Of a stretch of DNA of 64,000 nucleotides, positions 1 to 9,956 are shown piece by piece. The position numbers and the translations under genes are program-made. Source of the stretch: Pseudomonadota bacterium (GTDB lineage Bacteria > Pseudomonadota > Gammaproteobacteria > Burkholderiales > Nitrosomonadaceae); assembly GCA_018240285.1 (NCBI GenBank), contig JAFEGA010000015.1, positions 1 through 64,000 on the forward strand, written 5' to 3'. Positions within the stretch are counted from its first letter, which is position 1. Every line of letters starts with the position of its first letter. The notes beneath the pieces are model-generated. The model was not told the origin of the DNA. It saw nothing but the letters and a program-made list of their open reading frames with translations, and searched no databases.

Positions 1-356
1 CCAGCCTAAAAAACACTTTTTTACCCCCCTTCACTCCCTTATTCGATATTTTTATCAATTTGAATTAGATTTTCTCGCAATTTAGTACCATTAAATGGTA
101 GCTGCAGTTATAGCTTATAATATGAAGCTTGATTGAATGGAGAGATTCATTTAAAGAAAAAGACTGTTTGCTAGTACAGAAAATATAAAGCACGTTGTCA
201 CTGGCGGTGCATTGAAATAGTGAGATTTCATTGTCTATTTCAATGATCTCTGATGTGATTCTTTAATCACTATATAGTGGTGTCTGAATTGATTGATCCT
301 ATTTTCAATGACACTATCCGGTATACTTAACCTTATTATTATTTATTAGTTAAATT
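1..356. other. Non-coding leader region upstream of metK
   Basis: No convincing gene is present. The stretch is AT-rich. It holds a perfect 10-base inverted repeat (ATTGAAATAG at 211-220 and CTATTTCAAT at 235-244) and a 12-base palindrome CACTATATAGTG at 268-279. A loose sigma70-like pair (TTGATT near 290, CACTAT 17 bases on) lies just ahead of metK. The structures could be an operator or leader hairpin for metK; I recognise no known SAM-riboswitch consensus here. Confidence 0.5.
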
Positions 357-1520
357 ATGAGTGAATATCTTTTTACTTCCGAGTCTGTTTCCGAAGGGCA
401 TCCCGATAAGGTTGCCGATCAGATTTCCGATGCTGTATTGGATGCGATCTTGAGTCAAGATCCTAATGCGCGGGTTGCGTGCGAAACGCTTTGTAGTACC
501 GGGTTGATTGTATTATCAGGTGAAATAACGACCCATGCATCTGTCGATTACAACATTATTGCGCGCGAAACCGTTAAAAACATCGGCTATACCAGTTCGA
601 ATATTGGTTTTGATTCGACCACATGCGCGGTGCTGACTGCGTTCAACAAACAATCCCCGGATATTGCGCAGGGTGTCAACCGCTCCAAGGAAGAAGAAAT
701 GGATCAAGGGGCAGGTGACCAAGGCCTGATGTTCGGTTATGCGTGCGATGAAACGCCACAATTGATGCCTATGCCGATTTTTTATGCACACCGTTTGGTC
801 GAACGGCAAGCGGAATTGAGAAAAAAAGGCCAGCTGCCTTGGTTGCGTCCCGACGCCAAATCGCAAGTTTCTGTGCGCTATCAGAACGGAAAGCCTCAGC
901 AGATTGAGACAGTCGTGATTTCCACACAACATGATCCGGATATTACACATGCGGCATTGACTGAGGCGGTTATAGAGGAAGTCATCAAACCGGTATTACC
1001 TGCCGGGATGATCAGTAATCGTATTCAATATCTGGTCAATCCGACCGGACGGTTTGTTGTCGGCGGCCCGATGGGCGATTGCGGCCTGACCGGACGTAAA
1101 ATCATCGTCGATAGCTACGGCGGCTCGGCGCATCATGGCGGTGGCGCATTTTCGGGTAAGGATCCCTCCAAAGTGGATCGGTCGGCAACTTACGCCGGAC
1201 GTTATGTAGCAAAAAATATCGTGGCTGCCGGAATCGCCAGCAAATGTGAAGTGCAAGTTGCTTATGCCATTGGCGTTGCGCGTCCCGTTTCACTGATGGT
1301 CAACACATTCGGCACCGGCAAAATCGCCGATGAAAAGATTGCGCAATTGATCGAGAAACATTTTGATTTGCGCCCTCGCGGCATTATTCATGCCCTCAAC
1401 CTGTTGCGTCCTATCTATGGCAAAACGGCAGCTTACGGACATTTTGGACGCGAGCTTCCGGAATTCACTTGGGAAGCTACTGATAAGGCCGCGCAATTGC
1501 GTGCGGATGCCGGTCTCTAA
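357..1520 (+). CDS. metK: S-adenosylmethionine synthetase
   Basis: Makes S-adenosylmethionine from methionine and ATP in the cytoplasm, releasing phosphate and pyrophosphate. The 387-residue protein has normal family length. It opens with the typical segment [17 protein letters not shown], which carries the ATP-binding His of GHPDK. It also contains the signature [12 protein letters not shown] near residue 120 and the glycine-rich [16 protein letters not shown] motif near residue 260. The ATG start fits the conserved N-terminus. It is followed by the riboswitch-controlled ahcY, then metF and folD, so the neighbourhood is the methyl cycle. I see nothing odd in the protein. Confidence 0.98.
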   Translation: MSEYLFTSESVSEGHPDKVADQISDAVLDAILSQDPNARVACETLCSTGLIVLSGEITTHASVDYNIIARETVKNIGYTSSNIGFDSTTCAVLTAFNKQSPDIAQGVNRSKEEEMDQGAGDQGLMFGYACDETPQLMPMPIFYAHRLVERQAELRKKGQLPWLRPDAKSQVSVRYQNGKPQQIETVVISTQHDPDITHAALTEAVIEEVIKPVLPAGMISNRIQYLVNPTGRFVVGGPMGDCGLTGRKIIVDSYGGSAHHGGGAFSGKDPSKVDRSATYAGRYVAKNIVAAGIASKCEVQVAYAIGVARPVSLMVNTFGTGKIADEKIAQLIEKHFDLRPRGIIHALNLLRPIYGKTAAYGHFGRELPEFTWEATDKAAQLRADAGL

Positions 1521-1572
1521 ATTTTTAGCGGTCTCTGCCGACATCAAATGCCTTAAATCGTTTTCCCCTATG

Positions 1573-1645
1573 GTGAGGAGCGCTGCAGCGGTTGGTTCCG
1601 TGAGGCTCAGCATAGGCGGATATTGTTACAACGGCGCTCGTTCAT
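1573..1645 (+). ncRNA. S-adenosylhomocysteine (SAH) riboswitch
   Basis: The leader of ahcY matches the SAH riboswitch pattern. A conserved GAGGAGCGCTGC block starts at 1575, GAGGCTCAG lies in the middle, and ACAACGGCGCTCG is near 1628-1640. The outer helix pairs GAGCGC (1578-1583) with GCGCTC (1634-1639). The ribosome-binding site AAGGAG (1649-1654) and the ahcY ATG (1661) follow directly. This RNA class binds S-adenosylhomocysteine and turns on SAH hydrolase expression; it is well known in beta- and gammaproteobacteria. That it acts on initiation or transcription here is inference. Confidence 0.93.
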
Positions 1646-1660
1646 ACCAAGGAGAAGTAT

Positions 1661-3085
1661 ATGAACGCTGTGCTCAGCCCCAATTTTACCGACTACAAAG
1701 TTGCCGATATTGCATTGGCGGAATGGGGGCGTAAGGAAATCGCCATTGCCGAAACGGAAATGCCGGGTTTAATGGCATTACGTAAAGAATATGCCAGCCA
1801 AAAACCATTGGCGGGTGCACGTATTGCCGGTTCTCTGCATATGACGATTCAAACGGCTGTGTTGATTGAAACGTTGGTAGCGCTCGGTGCCGAAGTCCGC
1901 TGGGCTTCTTGCAATATATTTTCCACGCAGGATCATGCAGCTGCGGCGATTGCTGCCAGAAATATTCCGGTTTTTGCCTATAAAGGCGAATCGCTCGAGG
2001 ATTACTGGGAATACGCGCATAGAATTTTTGAATGGACGGCTGGAGGGCAATCGGTTGGCGCCAACATGATTCTGGACGATGGCGGGGATGCAACATTACT
2101 GTTGATTCTGGGTACGAAAGCCGAGAAGAATCCTGCGATTATCGCCAATCCGGGCAATGAGGAAGAAACTGCATTATTTGCCTCCATCAAAAAGAAACTG
2201 GCATCCGAGCCCGATTGGTATTCAAAAAATCTTGCCAGGATTCGCGGTGTAACCGAGGAAACCACGACTGGGGTGCATCGTTTGTATGAAATGCAAAAAA
2301 ATGGCGAGCTGCCGTTTCCCGCTTTCAACGTCAACGATTCCGTGACTAAATCAAAATTTGATAATCTTTATGGTTGCAGGGAATCGCTGGTGGATGGCAT
2401 CAAGCGCGCCACCGATGTCATGATAGCCGGCAAGATTGCTGTAGTTTGTGGTTACGGCGACGTCGGCAAGGGATGCGCTCAATCGTTACGCGGTCTGGGT
2501 GCCACCGTCTGGATCACCGAGATCGATCCCATTTGTGCCTTGCAGGCGGCTATGGAAGGTTATCGCGTGGTGACGATGGACGATGCTTGCAGCCAAGCGG
2601 ATATTTTTGTTACCGCAACCGGTAATTTGCGTGTCATTACGCATGATCACATGCTGAACATGAAGGACCAGGCGATAGTTTGCAATATCGGTCACTTCGA
2701 CTCTGAGATCGATATCGCTTCCATTCAGAAATACCAATGGGAAAATATCAAGCCGCAAGTGGATCATGTCATATTCCCGACCGGACGCCGCATCATCGTG
2801 CTGGCGCAAGGTCGACTGGTGAACTTGGGATGTGCTACCGGGCATCCTTCGTTTGTTATGTCCAGCTCGTTTACCAATCAAGTATTGGCGCAGATGGAGT
2901 TATGGCAGAACGGCGCGAGCTACCAGAAGAATGTCTATGTTTTACCGAAACATCTGGATGAGAAAGTCGCGCGTTTGCACGTGGGCAAATTGGGTGTGAA
3001 GCTCACCGAGTTGACCGATGAGCAGGCAAAATACTTGGGTTTGAACAAAAACGGCCCATTCAAACCGGAAATGTACCGGTATTAA
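1661..3085 (+). CDS. ahcY: Adenosylhomocysteinase (SAH hydrolase)
   Basis: Splits S-adenosylhomocysteine, the product of SAM-dependent methylation, into adenosine and homocysteine, using bound NAD. The 474-residue length fits bacterial members with the extra internal insert. Visible motifs are [15 protein letters not shown] near residue 57, [13 protein letters not shown] near 225, the Rossmann motif [10 protein letters not shown] near 268, and the C-terminal KPEMYRY tail that closes the NAD site. The ATG start sits 6 bases after AAGGAG (1649-1654). Expression is likely controlled by the SAH riboswitch in the leader. It lies between metK and metF, completing the methyl cycle. Confidence 0.98.
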   Translation: MNAVLSPNFTDYKVADIALAEWGRKEIAIAETEMPGLMALRKEYASQKPLAGARIAGSLHMTIQTAVLIETLVALGAEVRWASCNIFSTQDHAAAAIAARNIPVFAYKGESLEDYWEYAHRIFEWTAGGQSVGANMILDDGGDATLLLILGTKAEKNPAIIANPGNEEETALFASIKKKLASEPDWYSKNLARIRGVTEETTTGVHRLYEMQKNGELPFPAFNVNDSVTKSKFDNLYGCRESLVDGIKRATDVMIAGKIAVVCGYGDVGKGCAQSLRGLGATVWITEIDPICALQAAMEGYRVVTMDDACSQADIFVTATGNLRVITHDHMLNMKDQAIVCNIGHFDSEIDIASIQKYQWENIKPQVDHVIFPTGRRIIVLAQGRLVNLGCATGHPSFVMSSSFTNQVLAQMELWQNGASYQKNVYVLPKHLDEKVARLHVGKLGVKLTELTDEQAKYLGLNKNGPFKPEMYRY

Positions 3086-3198
3086 GTTTTTTCTCTACTG
3101 GAAGAATCGACGACTGGTTTTTCCAGTAAAAATGCTGATTATGTTTGTGCGATTACGATTGTGATCGTGCTCATTTTGCATCTCTGTCCCTTGCTAAG

Positions 3199-4050
3199 AT
3201 GAAATCACAAAAAAAATTTCCTCCCGCTTTCAGCTTTGAACTTTTCCCGCCGCAAACTCCGGAAGGTGTGGAAAAATTACGGCTGACACGCCAACAACTC
3301 GCGCGATTCAATCCTAAATTCTTTTCCGTGACCTTTGGCGCCGGCGGTTCGACGCGCGAACGCACGATGGAAACCGTTCTGGAAATTCAGGCTGAAGGAC
3401 ATGTCGTTGCACCGCATCTTTCTTGTATCGGTTCCACACAAGAGAATATTCGCGCCATTCTGGAAAAGTATTATCAAGCCGGAATCCGACATATTGTGGC
3501 ATTACGCGGCGATTTACCATCCGGCATGGCGCAAGCCGGTGAGTTTCGTTACGCCAGCGAATTGGTGGCTTTTATCCGCCAGGAGTATGGCGCTTCGTTC
3601 CATATCGATGTAGCGGCTTATCCGGAATATCATCCGCAAGCGCGATCGGCACAAACGGATTTTGATAATTTCAAACGTAAAATCGAAACCGGCGCCAGTT
3701 CGGCGATTACGCAGTATTTCTATAACGCCGATGCATATTTTCATTTTGTCGAATTGTGCGAATCGGCCGGTTTGGACATTCCGATTGTACCCGGCATCAT
3801 GCCGATCAATAAATTTTCGCAATTGATGCGATTTTCCGATACTTGCGGCGCTGAAATTCCGCGCTGGATTCGTAAAAAGCTGGAGAGCTACGGTGATGAC
3901 AGTGAGTCCATTCAAGCATTCGGATTGGATGTTGTGACCAGCTTGTGTGAGCGGTTATTGCAAGCAGGCGCGCCCGGGCTGCATTTCTATACGCTCAACT
4001 CCGCCAATCTTACCTCTAAAATTTGGCAACGCCTCAATCTTCAGGGTTAA
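3199..4050 (+). CDS. metF: 5,10-methylenetetrahydrofolate reductase
   Basis: Reduces methylene-THF to methyl-THF, the methyl donor for methionine synthesis, with FAD as cofactor. The protein has the family start FSFELFPPQTPEG, then FSVTFGAGGSTR with the Thr-Arg region, and PGIMPINKFSQL in the second half. The reading frame extends upstream to a TTG at 3145, but those 18 residues are unlike the family. I therefore place the start at ATG 3199, giving 283 residues, close to the usual length. It follows ahcY, consistent with a methyl-cycle cluster. A 9-base inverted repeat lies just after the stop (4078-4104). Confidence 0.95.
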   Translation: MKSQKKFPPAFSFELFPPQTPEGVEKLRLTRQQLARFNPKFFSVTFGAGGSTRERTMETVLEIQAEGHVVAPHLSCIGSTQENIRAILEKYYQAGIRHIVALRGDLPSGMAQAGEFRYASELVAFIRQEYGASFHIDVAAYPEYHPQARSAQTDFDNFKRKIETGASSAITQYFYNADAYFHFVELCESAGLDIPIVPGIMPINKFSQLMRFSDTCGAEIPRWIRKKLESYGDDSESIQAFGLDVVTSLCERLLQAGAPGLHFYTLNSANLTSKIWQRLNLQG

Positions 4051-4077
4051 TAGCAATCACTTCGCAACAGCTTACTG

Positions 4078-4104
4078 TTTTATCGGCTTTCCGCTCCGAT
4101 AAAA
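4078..4104. terminator. Hairpin after metF, possible weak terminator
   Basis: TTTTATCGG (4078-4086) pairs with CCGATAAAA (4096-4104) around a 9-base loop. There is no clear T-tract after the hairpin on either strand beyond the stem itself, so termination is uncertain. Confidence 0.3.
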
Positions 4105-4244
4105 CATTATTCGCGCAACATCATTGAGGGCGGATTTATCGCCGGAAAACAGCGAAACCGGAATGATCTTTTTCCTGATTTCTTCAGCCAGTATATAATG
4201 CGCATCAATATTCTGATTAAAATAAAAAAGCACGAGGTTTCGAA

Positions 4245-4934
4245 ATGACAAAGAGAAAAGCGGCTTCCGATAATACAGCGATAGAAGCGTCGGCTGGGGA
4301 TGCGACGAGCCCGGATGTTTCAATCATGGATGCTTGTATCGCGCACGCTAAAGAAGTCAAAGCCACGCAACTTGAGCTGATCAAAAGCAAGGGTTATGAT
4401 TTTGCCCCTGAGTTCAAAGACATGACCATCCAGCTTTATCTATTGGGTGTCATGTGGAGATTCGCGGAAAGCATGGGGGGCGCTGATGATGCGCGTGAGT
4501 TGGCATTCGCGGCTTTGGGAGAATTATTCTTGCAAGAGCGCATGCCCAAACAAAAAGTGACCAAGCGTATCGATTTCCTGAGAAAAATGTCCAAAATCGA
4601 GGAAGATCATAATGCGTTGGCTGTCGCCATTGGTTATGAATCCGAACCCGGTGACAACAGTCTGGCGGAATTGTTTGATCATTATGTCGATGATACGCAA
4701 GTGTCCGGCGCTTTCTGGCGGTTGTACGATCGCGGCAGAAAAATCATGTTGTACGGCGGCTTATTTATAGCCTTTTTCGTGATCTGGTTTGTTACCTTAT
4801 TCATGCCGGGAAATTCTACGATTGCAATACTTGCAGCTGGGCTCATTTCCGCGGCGCTTTTTGTCATACCGGTATTCTTAATCGGTATTTTTATCTACCG
4901 TACAAAAATTAAAAAAGCTAAACAAGCGAGTTAA
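4245..4934 (+). CDS. Conserved-type membrane protein of unknown function
   Basis: I do not recognise this 229-residue protein. The first 25 residues are polar and low in complexity. A soluble, probably helical part follows (about 30-160), rich in charged residues. Two hydrophobic segments lie near the C-terminus (about 167-187 and 192-218), ending in a basic tail KTKIKKAKQAS. This suggests a cytoplasmic domain anchored in the inner membrane with both termini inside. It sits between metF and folD, about 190 bases after metF, but nothing in its sequence ties it to folate metabolism. The ATG start has no strong ribosome-binding site; GAGG lies about 10 bases upstream. Confidence 0.75.
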   Translation: MTKRKAASDNTAIEASAGDATSPDVSIMDACIAHAKEVKATQLELIKSKGYDFAPEFKDMTIQLYLLGVMWRFAESMGGADDARELAFAALGELFLQERMPKQKVTKRIDFLRKMSKIEEDHNALAVAIGYESEPGDNSLAELFDHYVDDTQVSGAFWRLYDRGRKIMLYGGLFIAFFVIWFVTLFMPGNSTIAILAAGLISAALFVIPVFLIGIFIYRTKIKKAKQAS

Positions 4935-5018
4935 CGCTTTCATGGCATAAAGATGACCGAAACTATTCGGTATGTGTAAAGATTCAAGTTGATTGATCAA
5001 CCGGTTGCTGGTGTAAAA

Positions 5019-5882
5019 ATGAGTGCTCATATTATCGATGGCAAAAAATTAGCCGAATCGGTGCGTGCGGAATGGAAAGCGCGCGCGGAAAAACTGATTC
5101 AATCGGGCACAAAACCGGGATTAGCGGTCATTATCGTTGGCGATAATGCCGCTTCCAGTCTTTATGTCAGGAATAAAGTCAAAGCGTGCAGCGAGATTGG
5201 CATTTATTCCGAAGTGCATAGCTTCCAGCAAAATGCCTCGCAAGCCGAGGTATTGGATTGTATACAGGCGCTTAATTCAAATCCGCATATTCATGGCATC
5301 CTGGTTCAACTACCGTTGCCCGCGCACTTTGAGAATAACCGGGTGATCACATCCATTGCCGTTGAGAAAGATGTCGATGGTTTTCATTTATATAACGTCG
5401 GTGCACTGGTGACTGGCAATACGATATTTTCTCCTTGCACACCGTTTGGCGTAATGGTGATGCTGGAAAGTAACCGGATTCCAATCGAAGGACAGCATGC
5501 GGTCGTGATCGGGCGCAGCAACATCGTGGGTAAACCGATGGCATTCATGCTCTTGGAGAAAGGTGCGACCGTCACTATCTGTACCTCAAAAACACGCAAT
5601 TTGGCGCAATTTACCAGAGATGCCGACATTCTGGTCGTGGCAACTGGAAAACCGCGCATGGTGAATGCGGAAATGATAAAACCCGGCGCTGCCGTCATTG
5701 ATGTAGGCATTAATCGATTGCCGGATGGAAAACTCTGCGGTGATGTCGATTTCGACTCTGTTAAGGAAATTGCCGGTTATATCACGCCCGTTCCGGGAGG
5801 GGTCGGTCCCATGACCATTACCATGTTGCTATGCAATACTATTCTGGCGGCGGAACGCGCTCAGGCCGGTATATTCAAATAG
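5019..5882 (+). CDS. folD: Bifunctional methylene-THF dehydrogenase / methenyl-THF cyclohydrolase
   Basis: Interconverts methylene-, methenyl- and 10-formyl-THF using NADP. The 287-residue protein shows the catalytic [14 protein letters not shown] region (Tyr-x3-Lys), GILVQLPLP, the KDVDGFH motif, the dinucleotide-binding segment [14 protein letters not shown], and the C-terminal [10 protein letters not shown] signature. The frame is open up to a TTG at 4989, but ATG 5019 gives the standard family N-terminus ([13 protein letters not shown]), so I chose it. With metK, ahcY and metF it makes a one-carbon gene neighbourhood. aceE begins 33 bases after the stop. Confidence 0.97.
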   Translation: MSAHIIDGKKLAESVRAEWKARAEKLIQSGTKPGLAVIIVGDNAASSLYVRNKVKACSEIGIYSEVHSFQQNASQAEVLDCIQALNSNPHIHGILVQLPLPAHFENNRVITSIAVEKDVDGFHLYNVGALVTGNTIFSPCTPFGVMVMLESNRIPIEGQHAVVIGRSNIVGKPMAFMLLEKGATVTICTSKTRNLAQFTRDADILVVATGKPRMVNAEMIKPGAAVIDVGINRLPDGKLCGDVDFDSVKEIAGYITPVPGGVGPMTITMLLCNTILAAERAQAGIFK

Positions 5883-5915
5883 GGTAACCCGTTAATTTAA
5901 TGAGTGTGCAAGCGT

Positions 5916-8576
5916 ATGGAACAGCAACCCGATATTGATCCGCAGGAAACGCAAGAATGGCTGGATGCGCTCGATTCGGTCATCGCCAATGCCGGTGGCG
6001 AGCGCGCCCATTTCCTGCTGGAAAAACTGATAGAAAAAGCCCGCCGATCCGGCGCTTACCTGCCTTACAGCGCCACGACGGCGTATATCAACACCATACC
6101 AACGGGAAAAGAAGAGCGCTCACCGGGCAATAATGCCATCGAACACCGCATTCGTTCGTATGTGCGCTGGAATGCCATGGCAATGGTGTTACGCGCCAAC
6201 AAAAATACCAATGTCGGCGGGCACATCGCCAGCTTCGCCTCAGCCGCAACGCTCTACGATGTGGGTTACAATCATTTCTGGCACGCGCCGAGCGAAACGC
6301 ATGGCGGCGATTTGGTTTACCTGCAGGGGCATTCTTCTCCGGGTGCTTATGCGTATGCATTTCTCTCCGGCGAATTGAGTGAAGCGCAGTTGAACAATTT
6401 CCGCCAAGAAACCGGTGGCAATGGTCTTTCTTCGTACCCGCATCCGTGGCTGATGCCAACTTTCTGGCAGTTTCCCACGGTTTCGATGGGGCTTGGGCCG
6501 TTAATGGCGATTTATCAGGCGCGTTTCATGAAGTATCTGGGCAGCCGCGGATTGGTCAATACCGAGGGCCGTAAAATCTGGGCTTTCATGGGTGACGGCG
6601 AGATGGATGAGCCTGAGTCGCTTGGTGCTATCCCATTGGCATCACGCGAGAAACTGGATAATCTGATTTTTGTCGTCAATTGCAATTTGCAACGTCTAGA
6701 TGGTCCGGTGCGTGGCAACGGCAAAGTTATCCAGGAATTGGAAGGAGCTTTTCGCGGTGCCGGCTGGAATGTCATCAAAGTGATCTGGGGTTCTTACTGG
6801 GATCCGCTTTTGGCAAGGGACACCAAGGGATTATTGCAGAAGCGCATGATGGAGTGCGTCGACGGCGAATATCAGAACTTCAAAGCCAGAGACGGTGCTT
6901 ACGTGCGCGAGCATTTTTTCGGCAAATACCCCGAATTGCTGGAGATGGTCGCTACGATGTCCGACGACGATATCTGGCGGTTAAACCGCGGCGGTCATGA
7001 TCCTCATAAAGTCTATGCGGCGTATGCGGCGGCGGCCAGACACACCGGACAACCGACCGTGATTCTGGCCAAAACGATCAAAGGGTACGGCATGGGTGAG
7101 GCGGGTGAAGCGCAAAATATCACTCATCAGCAGAAAAAAATGGGAACGACTTCCCTGAAAGCTTTCCGCAATCGTTTCGGTTTGGATATTCCCGACGACA
7201 AAATCGATGATATTCCCTATCTGACTTTCCCGGAAGATTCGGCGGAATTTAAGTATATGCGGGAACGGCGGGCGGCGTTAGGCGGTACTTTTCACCGCCG
7301 TAAGACCCATGCGCAAGCGTTGCAAGTGCCACCGTTAACGGCTTTTCAAGCGCTGCTGAAAGCCAGCGGTGAAGGTCACGAGTCATCCACCACCATGGCG
7401 TTTGTGCGGATTCTGAATATCTTGGTGAAAGACAAGCAAATCGGCCAGCATATCGTACCGATTGTCGCCGACGAATCGCGCACCTTCGGTATGGAAGGTA
7501 TGTTCCGGCAACTGGGTATCTGGTCGTCAGCCGGACAGCTATATACGCCGCAAGACGCGGATCAATTGATGTATTACAAGGAAGACAAGCACGGTCAGAT
7601 TCTGCAGGAAGGTATCTGCGAGGCGGGCGCCATGTCGTCCTGGATAGCAGCGGCGACTTCGTACAGTACGCACGGCATCCAGATGATCCCGTTTTTTATT
7701 TTTTATTCCATGTTCGGTTTTCAACGCATCGGCGATTTGGCGTGGGCCGCTGGCGATATGCGCTGCCGCGGTTTTTTGCTGGGCGGAACGGCGGGGCGCA
7801 CGACATTGAATGGCGAAGGATTGCAGCATGAAGACGGGCACAGTCATATTGTCGCGTCGACGATTCCCAACTGCGTTTCGTACGATCCGGCATTTGCGTA
7901 TGAGCTGGCCGTCATCATTCAGGACGGCTTACGCCGCATGTATCAGGAGCAGGAGGATGTTTATTATTACATCACGGTGATGAATGAAAACTACTCGCAC
8001 CCTGAAATGCCGGCCGGTGCCGAGAAAGATATTTTGCGAGGGATGTATTTATTCAAAGCGGGAGATGCCGCTGCAAATAAGCCACACGTGCAGTTGCTCG
8101 GCGCGGGAACCATTCTGCGTGAGGTCATTGCAGCGTCGGAGATATTGCAACAGGAATATGGCGTGAGCGCCGATGTCTGGAGTGTGACCAGTTTCAACGA
8201 ACTAAGACGTGAGGCGCTGGCCGTTACTCGCTGGAATATGTTGCATCCGGAACAACCGGCAAGAACTTCGCATGTGGAAAATTGTTTCAAAGGGTGCGAA
8301 GGCCCGGTAGTAGCCGCAACCGATTTTATGAAGATTTATGCCGATCAAATCCGCGAATTTGTGCCGGGACGATACCGTGTGCTCGGCACCGACGGATTTG
8401 GCCGTTCCGATACGCGCCAGAAGTTGCGCCGTTTCTTCGAAGTGGATCGATTTTATATAACGATTGCAGCACTCAAGGCATTGTCGGAGGAAGGCAAAAT
8501 CGGTAAGCAGCAAGTTGCCCAGGCGATTGAGAAATATGGTATCGATCCGGAAAAATCCAATCCTGCGATCAGTTAA
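5916..8576 (+). CDS. aceE: Pyruvate dehydrogenase E1 component (homodimeric type)
   Basis: Thiamine-diphosphate enzyme that decarboxylates pyruvate and passes the acetyl group to the lipoyl domain of E2. At 886 residues it is the long single-chain E1 of Proteobacteria. The thiamine-diphosphate motif GDGEMDEPES lies near residue 225 with NCNLQRLDGPVRGNGK following. The region HQQKKMG and the GEGLQHEDGHSH segment (near 640) are also typical. An in-frame GTG at 5904 would add four residues; ATG 5916 gives the usual start. It forms an operon with aceF, which begins 54 bases later. No E3 (lpd) gene is in the window. Confidence 0.97.
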   Translation: MEQQPDIDPQETQEWLDALDSVIANAGGERAHFLLEKLIEKARRSGAYLPYSATTAYINTIPTGKEERSPGNNAIEHRIRSYVRWNAMAMVLRANKNTNVGGHIASFASAATLYDVGYNHFWHAPSETHGGDLVYLQGHSSPGAYAYAFLSGELSEAQLNNFRQETGGNGLSSYPHPWLMPTFWQFPTVSMGLGPLMAIYQARFMKYLGSRGLVNTEGRKIWAFMGDGEMDEPESLGAIPLASREKLDNLIFVVNCNLQRLDGPVRGNGKVIQELEGAFRGAGWNVIKVIWGSYWDPLLARDTKGLLQKRMMECVDGEYQNFKARDGAYVREHFFGKYPELLEMVATMSDDDIWRLNRGGHDPHKVYAAYAAAARHTGQPTVILAKTIKGYGMGEAGEAQNITHQQKKMGTTSLKAFRNRFGLDIPDDKIDDIPYLTFPEDSAEFKYMRERRAALGGTFHRRKTHAQALQVPPLTAFQALLKASGEGHESSTTMAFVRILNILVKDKQIGQHIVPIVADESRTFGMEGMFRQLGIWSSAGQLYTPQDADQLMYYKEDKHGQILQEGICEAGAMSSWIAAATSYSTHGIQMIPFFIFYSMFGFQRIGDLAWAAGDMRCRGFLLGGTAGRTTLNGEGLQHEDGHSHIVASTIPNCVSYDPAFAYELAVIIQDGLRRMYQEQEDVYYYITVMNENYSHPEMPAGAEKDILRGMYLFKAGDAAANKPHVQLLGAGTILREVIAASEILQQEYGVSADVWSVTSFNELRREALAVTRWNMLHPEQPARTSHVENCFKGCEGPVVAATDFMKIYADQIREFVPGRYRVLGTDGFGRSDTRQKLRRFFEVDRFYITIAALKALSEEGKIGKQQVAQAIEKYGIDPEKSNPAIS

Positions 8577-8630
8577 ATCAATGACAGATAGATTTGCATT
8601 CTCCATTTCGACGGCATGTGAGGAAAGCGT

Positions 8631-9938
8631 GTGGCTGAATTAAAAAAAGTGCTCATTCCCGATATCGGCGACTTCAAGGAAGTGCCGGTCATCGAAGTGC
8701 TGGTAAAAGCAGGCGACACTGTGAAAGCCGAAGATTCGCTGGTTACGCTGGAATCCGATAAAGCGACAATCGAAATTCCGTCGCCTTATTCCGGTTTGAT
8801 CAAGGAAGTGTTGATCAAAGCCGGTGACAAAGTATCGGAAGGCAGCGCAGTTCTAACTCTGGAAGCCTCGGCCAACGGTCAAACGGTAATCACTGCGCAG
8901 ACTTCCCAAACGGCCGCTGAGCAAAAGGAAACCACACCGCAACCGCAACAAGAAGTTAAGCCAGTTGTTAATCAAGCACCGCAACGCGTACCGCCAGCTG
9001 TACCGCTAGCCAGTATTGTTTCATCCAAAGCGCACGCCAGTCCGTCGATTCGCCGTTTTGCGCGGGAGCTCGGTGTCAATCTTGAGCTGATTACCGGCAG
9101 CGGACCGAAGCACCGCATTTTCAAGGAAGATGTGCAAGCTTTTGTAAAAGCCGAATTGGCAAAGTCGAGTGGCGCTGGCATGGGTGCAGCACTAAATCTG
9201 CTGCCTTGGCCGCAAGTGAGTTTTGCCAAGTTCGGCCCGGTTGAATTACGGTCGCTCACACGAATCAAGCAAATTTCCGGCGCGAATCTGCATCGCAACT
9301 GGGTGATGATTCCGCATGTGACGCAATTTGACGAAGCCGATATCACCGATTTAGAAGCGCTGCGCAAAGAATCCAATGACAATGGCAAAGAGAACAGAGT
9401 GAAATTAACGCTGCTGGCTTTTTTAATGAAAGCGTTGATTGCGCCTTTAAAAAAATTCCCGGAATTCAACGCTTCGCTCGATAATGATTCCAACGGTGAA
9501 ACCAGTTTGGTCATCAAGCATTATTACCATATTGGTTTTGCCGTCGATACGGTGAATGGATTGGTTGTGCCCGTTATCCGCGATGTCGATCAAAAAGGAA
9601 TTATTACCATCGCGGAAGAATTGGCCAGACTGTCCGCACTGGCGCGCGAAAATAAGCTGAAGCCCACCGATATGCAAGGCGCCAGTTTTACCATCTCCAG
9701 CCTGGGCGGGATCGGTGGAACGGCCTTCACACCGATCATCAATGCACCGGAAGTCGCGATTCTGGGTATTTCCAAAGCTGGCATCAAGCCGGTTTACCGC
9801 GATGATCAATTCGTGCCGCGCTTGATGTTGCCACTGTCACTGTCCTATGATCATCGCGTCATCGATGGGGCAACGGCAGCCCGCTTCACAACGCATCTAT
9901 CGGAAGTATTGACCGATATGCGCCTGGCGTTGTTATGA
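8631..9938 (+). CDS. aceF: Pyruvate dehydrogenase E2, dihydrolipoyllysine acetyltransferase
   Basis: Core of the pyruvate dehydrogenase complex; moves the acetyl group from its lipoyl arm to CoA. There is one N-terminal lipoyl domain (about 1-78) with the lipoylated Lys44 in ESDKATIE. A flexible linker rich in Gln, Pro and Thr follows, then the E1/E3-binding domain (about 135-171, SPSIRRFARELGV). The catalytic domain ends with the active-site motif SYDHRVIDG (His408, Asp412). E. coli AceF has three lipoyl domains, so this is a short single-lipoyl form of 435 residues. The start is GTG 8631, preceded by GAGGAAAG. The operon partner is aceE. Confidence 0.96.
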   Translation: MAELKKVLIPDIGDFKEVPVIEVLVKAGDTVKAEDSLVTLESDKATIEIPSPYSGLIKEVLIKAGDKVSEGSAVLTLEASANGQTVITAQTSQTAAEQKETTPQPQQEVKPVVNQAPQRVPPAVPLASIVSSKAHASPSIRRFARELGVNLELITGSGPKHRIFKEDVQAFVKAELAKSSGAGMGAALNLLPWPQVSFAKFGPVELRSLTRIKQISGANLHRNWVMIPHVTQFDEADITDLEALRKESNDNGKENRVKLTLLAFLMKALIAPLKKFPEFNASLDNDSNGETSLVIKHYYHIGFAVDTVNGLVVPVIRDVDQKGIITIAEELARLSALARENKLKPTDMQGASFTISSLGGIGGTAFTPIINAPEVAILGISKAGIKPVYRDDQFVPRLMLPLSLSYDHRVIDGATAARFTTHLSEVLTDMRLALL

Positions 9939-9956
9939 CAGGCATCTTGTATTTTT

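Noticed and set aside
4072..4323. Minus-strand 83-codon frame after metF
   Set aside because: It overlaps the start of the plus-strand 4245 gene, has no ribosome-binding site and resembles no protein I recognise; the region is better read as intergenic.
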